Origin: Mangrovibacillus cuniculi | GTDB taxonomy: Bacteria > Bacillota > Bacilli > Bacillales > R1DC41 | Assembly: GCF_015482585.1 (NCBI RefSeq) | Contig: NZ_CP049742.1 | Coordinates: forward strand, 2,511,001-2,575,000 | Direction of reading: 5' to 3' | DNA length: 64,000 bases | Shown here: in pieces, positions 1 to 9,416 of the stretch | How positions within the stretch are numbered: the first letter of the stretch is position 1 | How the letters are laid out: every line of letters starts with the position of its first letter | Notes under the pieces: model-generated | What the model was told of the DNA's origin: nothing | The model's database searches: none | Seen by the model: the letters and a program-made list of their open reading frames with translations, nothing else | Program-made: the position numbers and the translations under genes

Positions 1-80
1 CAGTTTCGTACTCGTAATTTTCGATACCCTAAATTTCCGAACAGTAAACTTTGAAAGTTCAGTAAATTGAAAATAATTTA

Positions 81-109
81 TTGACTTTTCATAAATGTTT
101 TCTGATAAT
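81..109 (+). promoter_or_regulatory. Likely sigma-A promoter of the amino-acid symporter gene
   Basis: TTGACT at 81-86 and GATAAT at 104-109 are separated by 17 bp, close to the vegetative consensus, and lie about 45 bp before the symporter start. Confidence 0.5.
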
Positions 110-154
110 TAAGACAGATAAAGAAAATACAGTTTCCGGGGAGGTCAATGGAGT

Positions 155-1582
155 ATGGAGTTTATTGAAAAGTTCGTCGCTGCAGCAAACGGATATCTTT
201 GGGGGTACATTTTAATTGCCTTGTTACTAGGTTTAGGACTGTACTTTACGTTTGGTTCCAGGTTTGTTCAAATCACTCGTATTGGGGAAATGTTTAGGTT
301 ATTGTCTGATAAAGATGTTCAATCCGCTGAAGGACAACGAGGCATTTCTTCCTTACAAGCCTTCTTTATCGGAGCAGGTACTCGAATTGGTACAGGTAAC
401 TTAGCAGGTGTAGCAATTGCCTTAGCACTTGGAGGACCTGGTGCGGTATTTTGGATGTGGGTTGTCGCAATCTTAGGTGGAGCGAGCGCTTTCGTCGAAA
501 GTACACTAGCTCAGATTTACAAAGTAAAAAGTAAAGACGGATTCGTAGGTGGTCCTGCTTATTACATTAAAAAACAATTAGGAAAGCCTTGGATGAGTGC
601 AGCGTTTGCCGTTACAATCATCATGTCTTTTGGTTTAACATTTAACGCGGTTCAAGCAAATACCATTGCTACTGCTTTTGAAAATTCATTTAATGTAAAC
701 CCTTGGGTTATGGCTGGGATATTAGTTGCACTTACTGCTCTTATCATCTTTGGTGGAGTAAAACGTATCGCAACATTCTCTTCAATCATCGTTCCTTTCA
801 TGGCTGGATTCTATGTCTTATTAGCCCTAATAGTCGTTGCGTTAAATATTACAGAGATCCCTGGTGTCATCGCACTTATTTTTAAGAGCGCATTTGGACT
901 TGAGCAAGTAGTTGGTGGTGGTATTGGTGCTGCTATCATGAATGGTGTAAAACGTGGACTATTCTCAAATGAAGCTGGTATGGGATCTGCACCAAACGCA
1001 GCAGCTACAGCGAACGTTTCTCACCCAGTTAAACAAGGATTAATTCAAGCACTTGGTGTATTCTTTGATACATTAATCGTGTGTTCCGCTACTGCTTTTA
1101 TCATTCTTACTGCAGATGCGTACACAACTTCTGGTCTTATCGGAATCGAATTAGCACAAGCAGCAATGGCTGAGCATTTTAGTTCATGGGCAGGTATTTT
1201 CTTAGCAATCGCTATCTTCTCCTTCGCATTTAGTTCAATCGTTGGAAGTTACTACTACGGAGAAGCAAATTTACCTTTCATCAACAAGAGTGCAACAGGG
1301 CTTGTTGTGTATCGTATCTTAGCGCTTGGAATGGTTGCATTCGGATCTGTTGCATCTCTACAAATCGTATGGGACTTAGCAGACTTCTCGATGGCACTAA
1401 TGGCAATCATCAACCTAGTGGCAATTGGTATCCTGGCACCAATTGCATTCAAAGCTCTAAATAATTATATGGATCAACGAAGCCAAGGCTTAGATCCAAA
1501 ATTCTACGCTAATGATATTGATGGACTTAAAGGCGTTGAGGCTTGGCCTACTCGCGAGAAGGAAAAGCGTACGACTGCGTGA
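155..1582 (+). CDS. Sodium:amino-acid (alanine/glycine) symporter, AGCS/AlsT family
   Basis: This 475-residue polytopic membrane protein is a Na+-coupled importer of alanine, glycine or glutamine. The family signature is clear: GTGNLAGV at residues 79-86, GGPAYY at 132-137, and SNEAGMGSAPNAA near 271. The length is typical of the family. The ATG at 155 was chosen because GGGGAGGT ends 9 bp upstream; the ATG at 148 is in another frame. It is a single-gene unit with its own promoter and terminator. The exact substrate cannot be read from the sequence. Confidence 0.93.
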   Translation: MEFIEKFVAAANGYLWGYILIALLLGLGLYFTFGSRFVQITRIGEMFRLLSDKDVQSAEGQRGISSLQAFFIGAGTRIGTGNLAGVAIALALGGPGAVFWMWVVAILGGASAFVESTLAQIYKVKSKDGFVGGPAYYIKKQLGKPWMSAAFAVTIIMSFGLTFNAVQANTIATAFENSFNVNPWVMAGILVALTALIIFGGVKRIATFSSIIVPFMAGFYVLLALIVVALNITEIPGVIALIFKSAFGLEQVVGGGIGAAIMNGVKRGLFSNEAGMGSAPNAAATANVSHPVKQGLIQALGVFFDTLIVCSATAFIILTADAYTTSGLIGIELAQAAMAEHFSSWAGIFLAIAIFSFAFSSIVGSYYYGEANLPFINKSATGLVVYRILALGMVAFGSVASLQIVWDLADFSMALMAIINLVAIGILAPIAFKALNNYMDQRSQGLDPKFYANDIDGLKGVEAWPTREKEKRTTA

Positions 1583-1604
1583 TAAAAATTATTTAATAAA
1601 CCAA

Positions 1605-1640
1605 AAAACCGCTGCAGATTTGATTGCAGCGGTTTTTGTT
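1605..1640 (+). terminator. Intrinsic terminator after the symporter gene
   Basis: A perfect 12-bp stem (AAAACCGCTGCA with TGCAGCGGTTTT) and an 8-nt loop are followed by more T residues. The A-tract on the other arm may let it also serve argS on the minus strand. Confidence 0.85.
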
Positions 1641-1702
1641 TTAAGCAAATTTGAAATTAAATAGTAATTTCCACAGAGCCAACGTAGTAACTAGTTTTCA
1701 GT

Positions 1703-1732
1703 AGGGATTGGAGCGGAAATCACATTGCAGTC
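1703..1732. repeat. Internally deleted remnant of the dispersed GC-rich repeat
   Basis: These 30 bp match the two outer ends of the full repeat at 22,775-22,912 read on its minus strand. They are joined at the AGCGGAA that occurs near both ends of the full copy. It looks like a recombination footprint left after loss of the element's interior. Confidence 0.55.
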
Positions 1733-1756
1733 GTTAAAGCTCTTTTCACTTTACTA

Positions 1757-3427
1757 TTACATCTGCTCCGGAGCTGAAACTCCAATTAACGTAAGTGCAT
1801 TACGCAACGTTTGCGCAACTGCTTGAATTAACGCTAAGCGTGCTTTCGTACGTTCTGGCGCCTCTGCATCCAATACTTTTTCCGCATTGTAAAAACTATG
1901 GAATGCAGATGCAAGATCATTGATGTAGTTAGAAATACGGTGAGGAATACGCTTTTCTGCCGCTTCCGCTACTACCGCAGGGAAGTCACCGATTTGTTTT
2001 AACACATCATACTCTTTCTCGGAAGCTACTTGTGTCAAATCAAGATCACCATCTAATGCGAAGCCTTGCTCAGAAGCCGTACGTAAAATACTGTGGATAC
2101 GAGCATGTGCATATTGTGCATAATACACTGGGTTTTCATTAGACTGAGATACAGCTAAATCTAAATCAAAGTCCATATGAGTATCTGCGCTACGCATTGC
2201 AAAGAAGTAACGAGTTGCATCTAATCCAACTTCTTCTACTAGGTCACGCATGGTTACTGCTTTACCCGTACGCTTACTCATCTTCATTTTCTCGCCGTCT
2301 TTATACAGATGTACTAATTGAATAACTTCTACTTCTAACTTCTCACGATTAAATCCAAGTGCTTCTACAGCCGCTTTCATACGAGGGATGTATCCGTGGT
2401 GATCAGCACCCCAAATATTAATAAGTGTTTCGTGTCCACGATTAAATTTGTCCTTATGGTAAGCGATATCTGGAGTTAAATACGTGTAAGTACCATCATT
2501 CTTTATCAATACTCGGTCTTTGTCATCACCAAGCTCAGTAGAACGGAACCAAGTTGCTCCATCTTCTTCATAAATATGTCCGTTTTCACGAAGAGCAGCT
2601 AACCCTTCATCAATTTTACCGTTTTGGTATAAAGAAGTCTCAGAGTACCACACGTCGAAGTTCACACGGAAATCACTTAAATCTTGCTGTAATTTCTTCA
2701 TTTCATATTTCAAACCGTAACTACGGAAGAACTCGTAACGCTCTTCTTCTGTTGTTTGCTTATACTTCTCGCTGAACTCTTCTGCTAGATCCTTACCAAT
2801 GTTAATGATATCTTGTCCATGGTATCCATCTTCCGGCATCGGAAAGTCTTCTCCAAGCGCTTGGAAATAACGAGCTTCTACCGACTTCGCAAGGTTATGA
2901 ATTTGATTACCAGCATCATTAATGTAATACTCACGAGTTACATCGTAGCCAGCCATATCTAGAATATTACATAGAGAATCCCCAACAGCTGCGCCACGAG
3001 CATGACCTAAGTGAAGATCTCCAGTTGGATTGGCAGAAACAAACTCCACATTAACTGTTTCTTTCTTTCCATAATTAGAAGAACCGTATCCTTGACCTTG
3101 TTCTAGTACTAAAGGAATTAGTTTTGTTAAATAACTATTGTTCATGTGAAAGTTGATGAAGCCTGGTCCAGCAATCTCCACTTTTTCCACAGAAGCTTTT
3201 TCCAGGTCTAAATTAGCTTTGATTTCTTCCGCAATTTGGCGTGGTGCCTTACGAGCAACACGCGCAAGCTGCATCGCTGTGTTCGTCGCAAAATCCCCAT
3301 GCGTTTTATCTTTCGGCGTTTCTAACATAATAGAAGGAATTTGCTCTTCTGTCGCTAATCCTGCTTTTATTACCGCTTCACGAATCGATAACTTTAACTG
3401 TTCTTGCACTTGTTCTACTGCATTCAT
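1757..3427 (-). CDS. argS: Arginyl-tRNA synthetase
   Basis: Class I aminoacyl-tRNA synthetase that charges tRNA-Arg in the cytoplasm. The HIGH-type signature HLGH is at residues 139-142 and the KMSKS-type KMSKR at 382-386. The N-terminal Arg-S additional domain and the C-terminal DALR anticodon-binding domain (ending near the [14 protein letters not shown] segment) are both present, and 556 residues is the usual length. AGGAGG precedes the ATG by about 10 bp. The start overlaps the stop of ywiB by four bases (ATGA), so the two genes are translationally coupled, as I recall them being adjacent in B. subtilis. Confidence 0.98.
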   Translation of the reverse strand: MNAVEQVQEQLKLSIREAVIKAGLATEEQIPSIMLETPKDKTHGDFATNTAMQLARVARKAPRQIAEEIKANLDLEKASVEKVEIAGPGFINFHMNNSYLTKLIPLVLEQGQGYGSSNYGKKETVNVEFVSANPTGDLHLGHARGAAVGDSLCNILDMAGYDVTREYYINDAGNQIHNLAKSVEARYFQALGEDFPMPEDGYHGQDIINIGKDLAEEFSEKYKQTTEEERYEFFRSYGLKYEMKKLQQDLSDFRVNFDVWYSETSLYQNGKIDEGLAALRENGHIYEEDGATWFRSTELGDDKDRVLIKNDGTYTYLTPDIAYHKDKFNRGHETLINIWGADHHGYIPRMKAAVEALGFNREKLEVEVIQLVHLYKDGEKMKMSKRTGKAVTMRDLVEEVGLDATRYFFAMRSADTHMDFDLDLAVSQSNENPVYYAQYAHARIHSILRTASEQGFALDGDLDLTQVASEKEYDVLKQIGDFPAVVAEAAEKRIPHRISNYINDLASAFHSFYNAEKVLDAEAPERTKARLALIQAVAQTLRNALTLIGVSAPEQM

Positions 3428-3861
3428 GCCGTTTCGTCCTCCTTATAGGTAATGTCCATTTTATATGATCCAACATGTTGTTCATTCATAAATAACTCAT
3501 AATCTACAGAAATAGAGCCTTCTTCTTCTCCAAATACCGTTTTCAGCTCATTTGTTTCAGTTGTAAATAACAGTGTACCCTGCGGCGTGTCGTAAGATCC
3601 ATTTAAAGGAATTTCTTTATTGAAAGAAAGGCGCATATTTACCGCACCTCTTCGTTGTATCAATGTCTTTTCTGGTGCAACTTTCACTAATGTATTAACC
3701 GTTCCATTTTCCTGCACCTCATCATAATGCAAGTAAGCAGAACCATTTTTGAACTGGATTGTCCCAGTAGTCTGCAATTCATAACTTTCCGTTTCTTGCT
3801 CAATGGTTATGGACGTGAGAAGTTTCACACGAACAGCCGTTTGAAGCTTGTTAGTCGCCAC
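3424..3861 (-). CDS. ywiB: YwiB family beta-barrel protein (DUF1934)
   Basis: A small beta-rich cytosolic protein of unknown role that usually sits directly before argS. The open frame extends upstream to 3930. The GTG at 3861 (start VATNKL) is the better start, because AAGGAAGTGG lies about 8 bp before it and the resulting 145 residues match the family length. The C-terminus overlaps argS by four bases. The longer form (start 3930) is possible but has no comparable ribosome-binding site. Confidence 0.85.
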   Translation of the reverse strand: MATNKLQTAVRVKLLTSITIEQETESYELQTTGTIQFKNGSAYLHYDEVQENGTVNTLVKVAPEKTLIQRRGAVNMRLSFNKEIPLNGSYDTPQGTLLFTTETNELKTVFGEEEGSISVDYELFMNEQHVGSYKMDITYKEDETA

Positions 3862-4020
3862 ATTGTCCACTTCCTTTTCTACATATTTTTCGCTCTCTAT
3901 AACTAAATCATTATAGAAATAATTGAGCAAAATTGCAATGGTGGAAGGAAGGAAATGAAGAACAGGAGATAAAGTTCAGACAAAAATATTTAATTATAAA
4001 ATATTTTTATGTATTTGTAC

Positions 4021-4240
4021 ACCTCTTATAGGCGGTATTTTGGCTATTTTTAGGTAATTTTAGCGATATTCTTTCTTTTTTTGGTCGCAAGAATCGATCC
4101 CCCGGGTAGTGTCACATTATTACTTTTGTTAATTAAAAAATTTATAATTATATCAATAAAAATACTATCTATCCACCTCCTATAAGCGGTATTTTGGTAA
4201 TTTTAGGTGATTTTAACTGTTTTTTTTCGCTGGTTTAAAC
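4021..4240. repeat. Two-copy AT-rich direct repeat upstream of ywiB
   Basis: Two copies of a segment of about 60-65 bp (4021-4088 and 4175-4237) share the order ACCTCYTATARGCGGTATTT, TTTTAGGT, GATTTTA/TTTTAGCG and a T-rich end. Their starts are about 154 bp apart. No coding potential was seen. The stretch lies between the ywiB start and the tandem array at 4281. Confidence 0.6.
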
Positions 4241-4280
4241 TTAGAATCGCAACAGGAGTTCTACTCACTCTCATCTCCAT

Positions 4281-4560
4281 CGTGATCACGCGTTATTTTA
4301 TTAACGGGTGCTCTACCTCTCTTTTACAACTTCTTGACCGCACGTTATCTCCTTAACGGGTGCTCTACTCTCCCTCTCCGCCTTCTTGAACGCACGTTGT
4401 CTCCTTAACGGGTGCTCTACTCTCCTTCTGCCCCTTCTTGAACGCACGTTACATCCTTAACGTGTGCTCTGCTACTACTTCTCACCTTTTTGAGAACTCA
4501 TTACATTGTAACTGTGTACTCCACTCCTCCTCTTCACACACTTCTTGCCACAAGTTATTA
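4281..4560. repeat. Tandem dyad array, family R1, copy a (six units of 52 bp)
   Basis: Anchor positions of the CACGTTA-like motif fall at 4289, 4341, 4393, 4445, 4497 and about 4549, exactly 52 bp apart. Each unit is an inverted repeat (for example GCACGTTA, six bases, TAACGGGTGC) followed by a C/T-rich spacer ending CTTCTTGAAC. Units diverge toward the right end. The same family recurs at 23,036-23,362. No gene is supported here. Confidence 0.85.
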
Positions 4561-4563
4561 GGA

Positions 4564-4626
4564 GACTCATCTAAGAACAGGCCACATCACGTGGCCAACG
4601 ATGAGTTGTTGCTGTTCACGCAACAA
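4564..4626 (-). repeat. Terminator-linked two-hairpin element, copy A
   Basis: Read on the minus strand, it begins in the T-tract of the speB terminator. A small hairpin (TGTTGC with GCAACA) comes first. An outer stem CTCATC/GATGAG then encloses a hairpin GGCCAC-ATCAC-GTGGCC. Three other copies share this architecture (9178, 13,060 and 53,086) with compensating base changes. Confidence 0.7.
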
Positions 4627-4628
4627 AA

Positions 4629-4665
4629 AAAGCCCAGAAAGTAGTCAATCTTCTTTCTGGGCTTT
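4629..4665 (-). terminator. Intrinsic terminator of speE-speB
   Basis: A 13-bp stem (AAAGCCCAGAAAG at 4629-4641 with its complement at 4653-4665) runs into a T-tract on the minus strand, just past the speB stop codon. Confidence 0.85.
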
Positions 4666-4671
4666 GCTCTA

Positions 4672-5556
4672 TTATTTCTTTGTTGTCATTGTATACCCTA
4701 AAATCATCTCACGAATAAGCTTAGAAGCTGTATTCGCTGTTTGCTCAGATGCATCATAGATTGGCGCTACTTCTACTAAGTCTGCTCCAACTACTTGTAC
4801 ATCAGAACGAGAGATAGCATGAATTGATGCTAGTAATTCACGAGATGTAATACCGCCGCAATCCACTGTTCCAGTTCCTGGTGCATGTGCCGGGTCTAAC
4901 ACGTCTATGTCGATTGTTACGTATACAGGACGACCAGCTAATGTAGGTAAAATCTCTTTCAACGGCTCTAGCACTTCAAATTTAGAGATGTGCATACCGT
5001 TCTCTTTTGCCCATTTGAACTCTTCTTTCATTCCAGAACGAATTCCGAAAGAGTAGACATTTTTAGGACCAATGTGTTCTGCAATTTTACGAATTGGAGT
5101 GGAGTGAGAAAGAGGTTCTCCTTCATAATCCACTCGAAGATCCGTATGTGCATCCATATGGATGATTGCTAGATCAGGATATTTTTTTGCTACGGCTTTC
5201 ATAACTGGCCAAGAAACTAAGTGTTCCCCACCGATTCCAAGTGGCATTTTCCCATGACCTAGGATTTCATCTACGTATGCTTCAATAACATCTAAGCTCT
5301 TTGGCGCGTTACCGAATGGTAGAGGAATATCACCAGCGTCGTAAACAGAAACTTCGTGTAACTCACGGTCTAAATACGCACTGTATTCTTCTAAGCCAAT
5401 AGAAACTTCGCGGATACGAGTGGGACCAAAACGAGAGCCTGGACGGTAGCTTACTGTCCAGTCCATTGGCATGCCGTAAAGTACGACTTCCGCTTCCTCA
5501 AAGTTTTGTTGACTTCCAATAAAGATATTACCCGAGTATGCTTCATCAAAACGCAT
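4672..5556 (-). CDS. speB: Agmatinase
   Basis: A manganese-dependent ureohydrolase that converts agmatine to putrescine and urea, supplying the substrate for SpeE. The metal-binding motifs are intact: GGEHLVSW at residues 109-116, DAHTDLR at 135-141 and DIDVLDPAHAPGTGT near 216-230. At 294 residues it has family length. AAGGAGGACG lies before the ATG, and only 13 bp separate it from the speE stop, so speE-speB form one transcript as in B. subtilis. A different ureohydrolase substrate is possible in principle, but the speE linkage argues for agmatine. Confidence 0.95.
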   Translation of the reverse strand: MRFDEAYSGNIFIGSQQNFEEAEVVLYGMPMDWTVSYRPGSRFGPTRIREVSIGLEEYSAYLDRELHEVSVYDAGDIPLPFGNAPKSLDVIEAYVDEILGHGKMPLGIGGEHLVSWPVMKAVAKKYPDLAIIHMDAHTDLRVDYEGEPLSHSTPIRKIAEHIGPKNVYSFGIRSGMKEEFKWAKENGMHISKFEVLEPLKEILPTLAGRPVYVTIDIDVLDPAHAPGTGTVDCGGITSRELLASIHAISRSDVQVVGADLVEVAPIYDASEQTANTASKLIREMILGYTMTTKK

Positions 5557-5569
5557 CTATTCGTCCTCC

Positions 5570-6400
5570 TTATTTCGTTAAATCTTTAACAAATTTAGGT
5601 AGTGCAAATGCTGCTTTGTGTAGCTCTTTCGTGTAGTACTTCGTCTCCATTTCATGGAAACGCTCATCTGCTACTTCAAGAGGATCATGTTTCTTAGATC
5701 CAATTGTGAACGACCACATTCCACTTGGATACGTAGGGATGTTCGCAATGTATAGACGAGTGATTGGGAATATCTCACTTACGTCGCGTTGTACGTTACG
5801 GATTAGGTCAGGCGTAAACCACGGATTGTCCGATTGCGCTACGAATAAACCATCTTCTTTTAGCGCTTTAGAGATACCTGCGTAGAATCCTTTTGTAAAT
5901 AGGTTAACAGCTGGTCCAACTGGTTCAGTAGAATCCACCATGATTACATCATACTCGTTCTCAGATTCTGCAATGTGAAGGAATCCGTCGCCAACTTTAA
6001 CTTCTACTCGAGCATCCTCAAGATCTCCAGCGATTTCTGGTAGATATTTTTTAGAGTACTCGATTACTTTCCCGTCGATTTCTACTAGAGTAGCTTTTTT
6101 CACGCTTGGATGTTTCAGAACTTCACGGATTACTCCACCGTCTCCACCACCAACAACTAGTACGTTTTCAGGGTTAGGGTGAGTGAATAGAGGGACGTGT
6201 GCAACCATTTCGTGATAAACGAACTCATCAACTTGAGAAGTCATTACCATACCGTCTAATAAAAGCATGTTGCCCCACTCTTCTGTTTCTACCATATCAA
6301 GCTTCTGGAATTCCGTCTGCTCTGTATGTAAAGTCTTATTTACCTTAATCGTAATACCAAAGTTTTCTGTCTGCTTTTCTGTGAACCAAAATCCGCTCAT
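5570..6400 (-). CDS. speE: Spermidine synthase (polyamine aminopropyltransferase)
   Basis: Soluble enzyme that moves the aminopropyl group from decarboxylated S-adenosylmethionine to putrescine. Seen in order: LDG at residues 48-50, DEFVYHEM at 58-65, the nucleotide loop GGGDGG at 84-89, and the catalytic Asp in VDSTEP near 156. The 276-residue length is normal. It is the first gene of the speE-speB operon. A second, membrane-fused homologue lies at 59,499-61,031, so the window carries two very different members of this family. Confidence 0.97.
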   Translation of the reverse strand: MSGFWFTEKQTENFGITIKVNKTLHTEQTEFQKLDMVETEEWGNMLLLDGMVMTSQVDEFVYHEMVAHVPLFTHPNPENVLVVGGGDGGVIREVLKHPSVKKATLVEIDGKVIEYSKKYLPEIAGDLEDARVEVKVGDGFLHIAESENEYDVIMVDSTEPVGPAVNLFTKGFYAGISKALKEDGLFVAQSDNPWFTPDLIRNVQRDVSEIFPITRLYIANIPTYPSGMWSFTIGSKKHDPLEVADERFHEMETKYYTKELHKAAFALPKFVKDLTK

Positions 6401-6515
6401 TTTTCGCTTCCTCTCTTTGTTTAAAAGTTTTTATTAGAACTGTGCTCTACTGCACTAGCTTTTCGCTAAATCGCTAAAGACATTCATCGTTAGTATAATG
6501 AAAAACATGAGCAAA

Positions 6516-6544
6516 AGTATAGTGTTTTTGTCGAAAAAAGTAAA
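6516..6544 (-). promoter_or_regulatory. Possible promoter of speE-speB
   Basis: On the minus strand TTTACT (6539-6544) and TATACT (6516-6521) are 17 bp apart, about 115 bp upstream of speE. The match is moderate. Confidence 0.4.
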
Positions 6545-6641
6545 GAAATGCTTTGAAGACAATTTTTTGTCATATACCGTTTAATCTCTTATCCTTCAGA
6601 CCATACTAATTGTAAGAATACTAGATTTGGTGGTGATGAAG

Positions 6642-8723
6642 ATGGAGATGTTTCCTCCCGTTGGTCGCGAACGGTCAAAGAAGTGGTTTCGCGCAGGACT
6701 TATACTTGGTGGCTTTGTAGCAGCTGCAATTGTGACGGTTTGTATCGCTTTACTTATTTACGCACGTATTTTAGGGGCACCCCCTTTAGCTGTTCCTCAG
6801 TCAAGTCTTTACTTTTCCTCTACTGGAGAAAAAATTGGGGAGAGTCATTCTGGTGAAATAAGATATTGGATACCTATTGAAGATATGTCAGAAGATTTAG
6901 TTCACGCTACAATTGCTGTTGAGGATCGTAATTTTTATTCACATCCGGGATTTGATGTAAAGAGGATTGGTGGAGCTGTTTTAGCCGACTTACGATCTAT
7001 GTCCATGGCACAAGGAGCAAGCACTATCACCCAACAATACGCTAGGAACCTTTTTCTATCACACGAAAAATCATGGAAAAGGAAAATCTCTGAAGCTTTT
7101 TATACACTAAGACTAGAAATGAACTATACAAAAGATGACATTCTATCTGGCTATTTAAATACAATTTATTATGGACATGGAGCATATGGAATCGAAGCAG
7201 CTAGTATCTATTACTTTGGAAAAAGTGCTAAAGAGCTGACCCTTGCAGAAAGCGCAATGATTGCAGGCGTTCCAAAGGGCCCTACCTACTTTTCTCCATT
7301 TGTTAATAAAGATAAAGCTTTTGACCGTATGAATATCGTTCTATCCTCCATGGTGACGAACGGATATATTACAGAAGAAGAAAAAGCAGCTGCGTTAAAA
7401 GAGCGTTTGACGTTTATCGGACAACATATTGGTAACCAACAAGAAATGGCTCCTTACTTCCAAGACGCTGTTCGTGCTCAACTTCAAGATAAGATTGGAT
7501 TAGATGCTAAAGCAATTGCGCTTGGAGGACTGCGAATTTACACGACTTTGAATTCGAAACATCAAGAGATTGCAGAACAAGTCGTAGCCGAGACGATTTC
7601 AGAGGAAAGTGAGATTCAACTAGGATTCACTTCTCTTGATCCGAAAACAGGTTACGTGACAGCACTTGTCGGCGGAAGGAACTATAAAGAAAGCCCATAT
7701 AATCGCGCGACTCAAGCTATTCGTCAACCTGGTTCAACGATGAAACCTTTATTATATTACGCTGCATTAGAACGTGGGTTTACACCAGTTACCATGCTGC
7801 GCAGTGAACCAACATCATTCCGATATGACGATGATCGCGAAGTGTATGAACCACAAAACTTTAATCACTATTATGCAAACGGTGAAATTACGATGGCCCA
7901 AGCGGTTGCCGTATCAGATAACATCTACGCTGTAAAGACTCATCTCTTCTTAGGAGATAACATACTTGCTTCCACAGCAAAGCGCTTTGGATTAACGACG
8001 AAGATGAAAGATGTACCTTCTCTCGCTTTAGGTACTTCTGGCGTGCGGGTCATCGATATGGCGAACGCGTATGGAATGTTAGCAAACGGCGGAGTGGAAA
8101 TTGAACCTGTGTTAGTTACGAAGGTGGAGACTTATAACGGGGAGGTTCTCTATGAACACAAACCTAGTGAGAAGCAACAACTGAACCCTGACGTAGCTTA
8201 TGTGACAACGAATATGCTAACTGGAATGTTCGATACAAAATTAAATGGGTACGCGAGTGTTACGGGTAGTTCCCTTATCCCTCAGATGACAAGACCTTAC
8301 GCTGGTAAAACAGGATCTACTTCGTCTGATAACTGGATGGTAGGGTATTCCCCTAGTTTATCAACCGCTATTTGGACGGGGTATGATGAAGGAAGAGAGA
8401 TTACTTTACTTTCAGACAAGTTATACGCAAAAAACATCTGGATTCGCTTTATGGAACGCGTGGCATCCGGAACTCAATCTGAGAACTTCACACCTACTGG
8501 TAATGTGGTTTCTTTACCAATTGATCCGAAGAGCGGCAAAATTGCAACGAATCACTGCTCGGAAAATGTACGCTCTATGTACTTTATAAAAGGATCAGAA
8601 CCCACAGAATTTTGTGATGTAGTTTCAGAGGAGCAGTTTGACACAGAAGAAGAAACACCGAAATTATCCGAGCCGCTTCCGGTTGAAGAAAAGAAAGATA
8701 AACCTTGGTGGAAGTTTTGGTAA
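6642..8723 (+). CDS. pbpG: Class A penicillin-binding protein (bifunctional transglycosylase/transpeptidase), PbpG-like
   Basis: Peptidoglycan polymerase and cross-linker anchored by one N-terminal membrane helix (about residues 20-42). The glycosyltransferase-51 domain follows, with catalytic Glu in VEDRNFYSHPG near residue 94 and then QGASTITQQYARN. The transpeptidase domain has SxxK (GSTMKP, Ser near 365), SDN and KTGSTSSDNW. The frame opens at a TTG at 6627. I prefer the ATG at 6642 because GGTGGTG lies just upstream; the ATGs at 6636 and 6648 are alternatives. The position next to speE and ywhD matches B. subtilis pbpG, a forespore gene involved in spore cortex synthesis. Confidence 0.9.
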   Translation: MEMFPPVGRERSKKWFRAGLILGGFVAAAIVTVCIALLIYARILGAPPLAVPQSSLYFSSTGEKIGESHSGEIRYWIPIEDMSEDLVHATIAVEDRNFYSHPGFDVKRIGGAVLADLRSMSMAQGASTITQQYARNLFLSHEKSWKRKISEAFYTLRLEMNYTKDDILSGYLNTIYYGHGAYGIEAASIYYFGKSAKELTLAESAMIAGVPKGPTYFSPFVNKDKAFDRMNIVLSSMVTNGYITEEEKAAALKERLTFIGQHIGNQQEMAPYFQDAVRAQLQDKIGLDAKAIALGGLRIYTTLNSKHQEIAEQVVAETISEESEIQLGFTSLDPKTGYVTALVGGRNYKESPYNRATQAIRQPGSTMKPLLYYAALERGFTPVTMLRSEPTSFRYDDDREVYEPQNFNHYYANGEITMAQAVAVSDNIYAVKTHLFLGDNILASTAKRFGLTTKMKDVPSLALGTSGVRVIDMANAYGMLANGGVEIEPVLVTKVETYNGEVLYEHKPSEKQQLNPDVAYVTTNMLTGMFDTKLNGYASVTGSSLIPQMTRPYAGKTGSTSSDNWMVGYSPSLSTAIWTGYDEGREITLLSDKLYAKNIWIRFMERVASGTQSENFTPTGNVVSLPIDPKSGKIATNHCSENVRSMYFIKGSEPTEFCDVVSEEQFDTEEETPKLSEPLPVEEKKDKPWWKFW

Positions 8724-8733
8724 ATGGTTTTAG

Positions 8734-8768
8734 GAGGGGCACCAGTAGAATAGGTGCTTCTTTTTTTT
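8734..8768 (+). terminator. Intrinsic terminator after pbpG
   Basis: GGGCACC and GGTGCTT pair around a short loop and are followed by eight T residues. Confidence 0.75.
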
Positions 8769-8811
8769 AGCCGATGGCAAGGGATTGGTGGTTCTCAGAT
8801 TGGGGACTTCT

Positions 8812-9140
8812 GAATTTTGACAACCATCCTAGCATTCAGGTGGTGTTCAAATAGCTCATTTTTCAGTTTTGACGCCCTTCTCACTGTCGAGACGGTTCTC
8901 AAATTCCCTACTCTTTACTTTTGACGTCCTTCGCAAGTTCGAGATGGTTCTCAAATTCCCTACTCTTTACTTTTGACGTCCTTCGCAAGTTCGAGACAGC
9001 TCTCAAGTCCCCTACTCTTTACTTTTGACGTCCTTCTCACTGTCGAGATGGTTCTTAAATTCCCTATTCCCCAATTTTGACGTCCTTCTCGAGGTCGAGA
9101 CGGTTCTCAAATTACCCGCTCTCTCATTTTGACGTCCTTA
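8812..9140. repeat. Tandem dyad array, family R2 (seven units of 52 bp)
   Basis: The GACG/GACA of the TTTTGACG motif falls at 8819, 8871, 8923, 8975, 9027, 9079 and 9131, so the period is exactly 52 bp. Each unit can fold with outer arms TTTGA/TCAAA and inner arms CCTTCTC/GAGACGG, and is followed by a pyrimidine-rich spacer such as TTCCCTACTCTTTAC. The sequence is unrelated to family R1, yet the spacing and layout are identical. It lies between the convergent genes pbpG and ywhD. No gene is supported here. Confidence 0.85.
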
Positions 9141-9177
9141 TTATCAACGTCTGGCGCAACCGCAGACCTTTAAAAGA

Positions 9178-9241
9178 AGACTCAGTTAAAAGCAGGCCAC
9201 ATCACGTGGCCAACACTGAGTTGTTACCAGTCACGTAACAA
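9178..9241 (-). repeat. Terminator-linked two-hairpin element, copy B
   Basis: The arrangement is the same as copy A, read on the minus strand from the ywhD terminator T-tract: TGTTAC/GTAACA hairpin, then outer stem CTCAGT/ACTGAG around GGCCAC-ATCAC-GTGGCC. Both outer stem and small hairpin differ from copy A by paired substitutions. Confidence 0.7.
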
Positions 9242-9245
9242 AAAC

Positions 9246-9282
9246 GAGCCCCTCTCCAGATGTCCGGTCTGGAAAGGGGCTC
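9246..9282 (-). terminator. Intrinsic terminator of ywhC-ywhD
   Basis: A 15-position stem (GAGCCCCTCTCCAGA with TCTGGAAAGGGGCTC, one mismatch) is followed on the minus strand by five T residues. The remaining 130 bp up to ywhD hold nothing I can identify. Confidence 0.85.
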
Positions 9283-9416
9283 TTGTCCTAGTTATGCATA
9301 TGCTAACTGTACTGTAAGTGTAAGGGTTTTCGAGGCGTTAGACAATGAGTAGTTGCGAATGTCACATTTTTGTCACAATTACTTATCACAGTTACAATTT
9401 ACACACACGAAATCCT

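Noticed and set aside
3153-3452. 99-codon plus-strand frame opposite argS
   Set aside because: Antisense shadow of the argS N-terminus.
4438-4644. Open frame of 68 codons on the plus strand
   Set aside because: It runs through the R1 array and the two-hairpin element, has no ribosome-binding site and is low-complexity.
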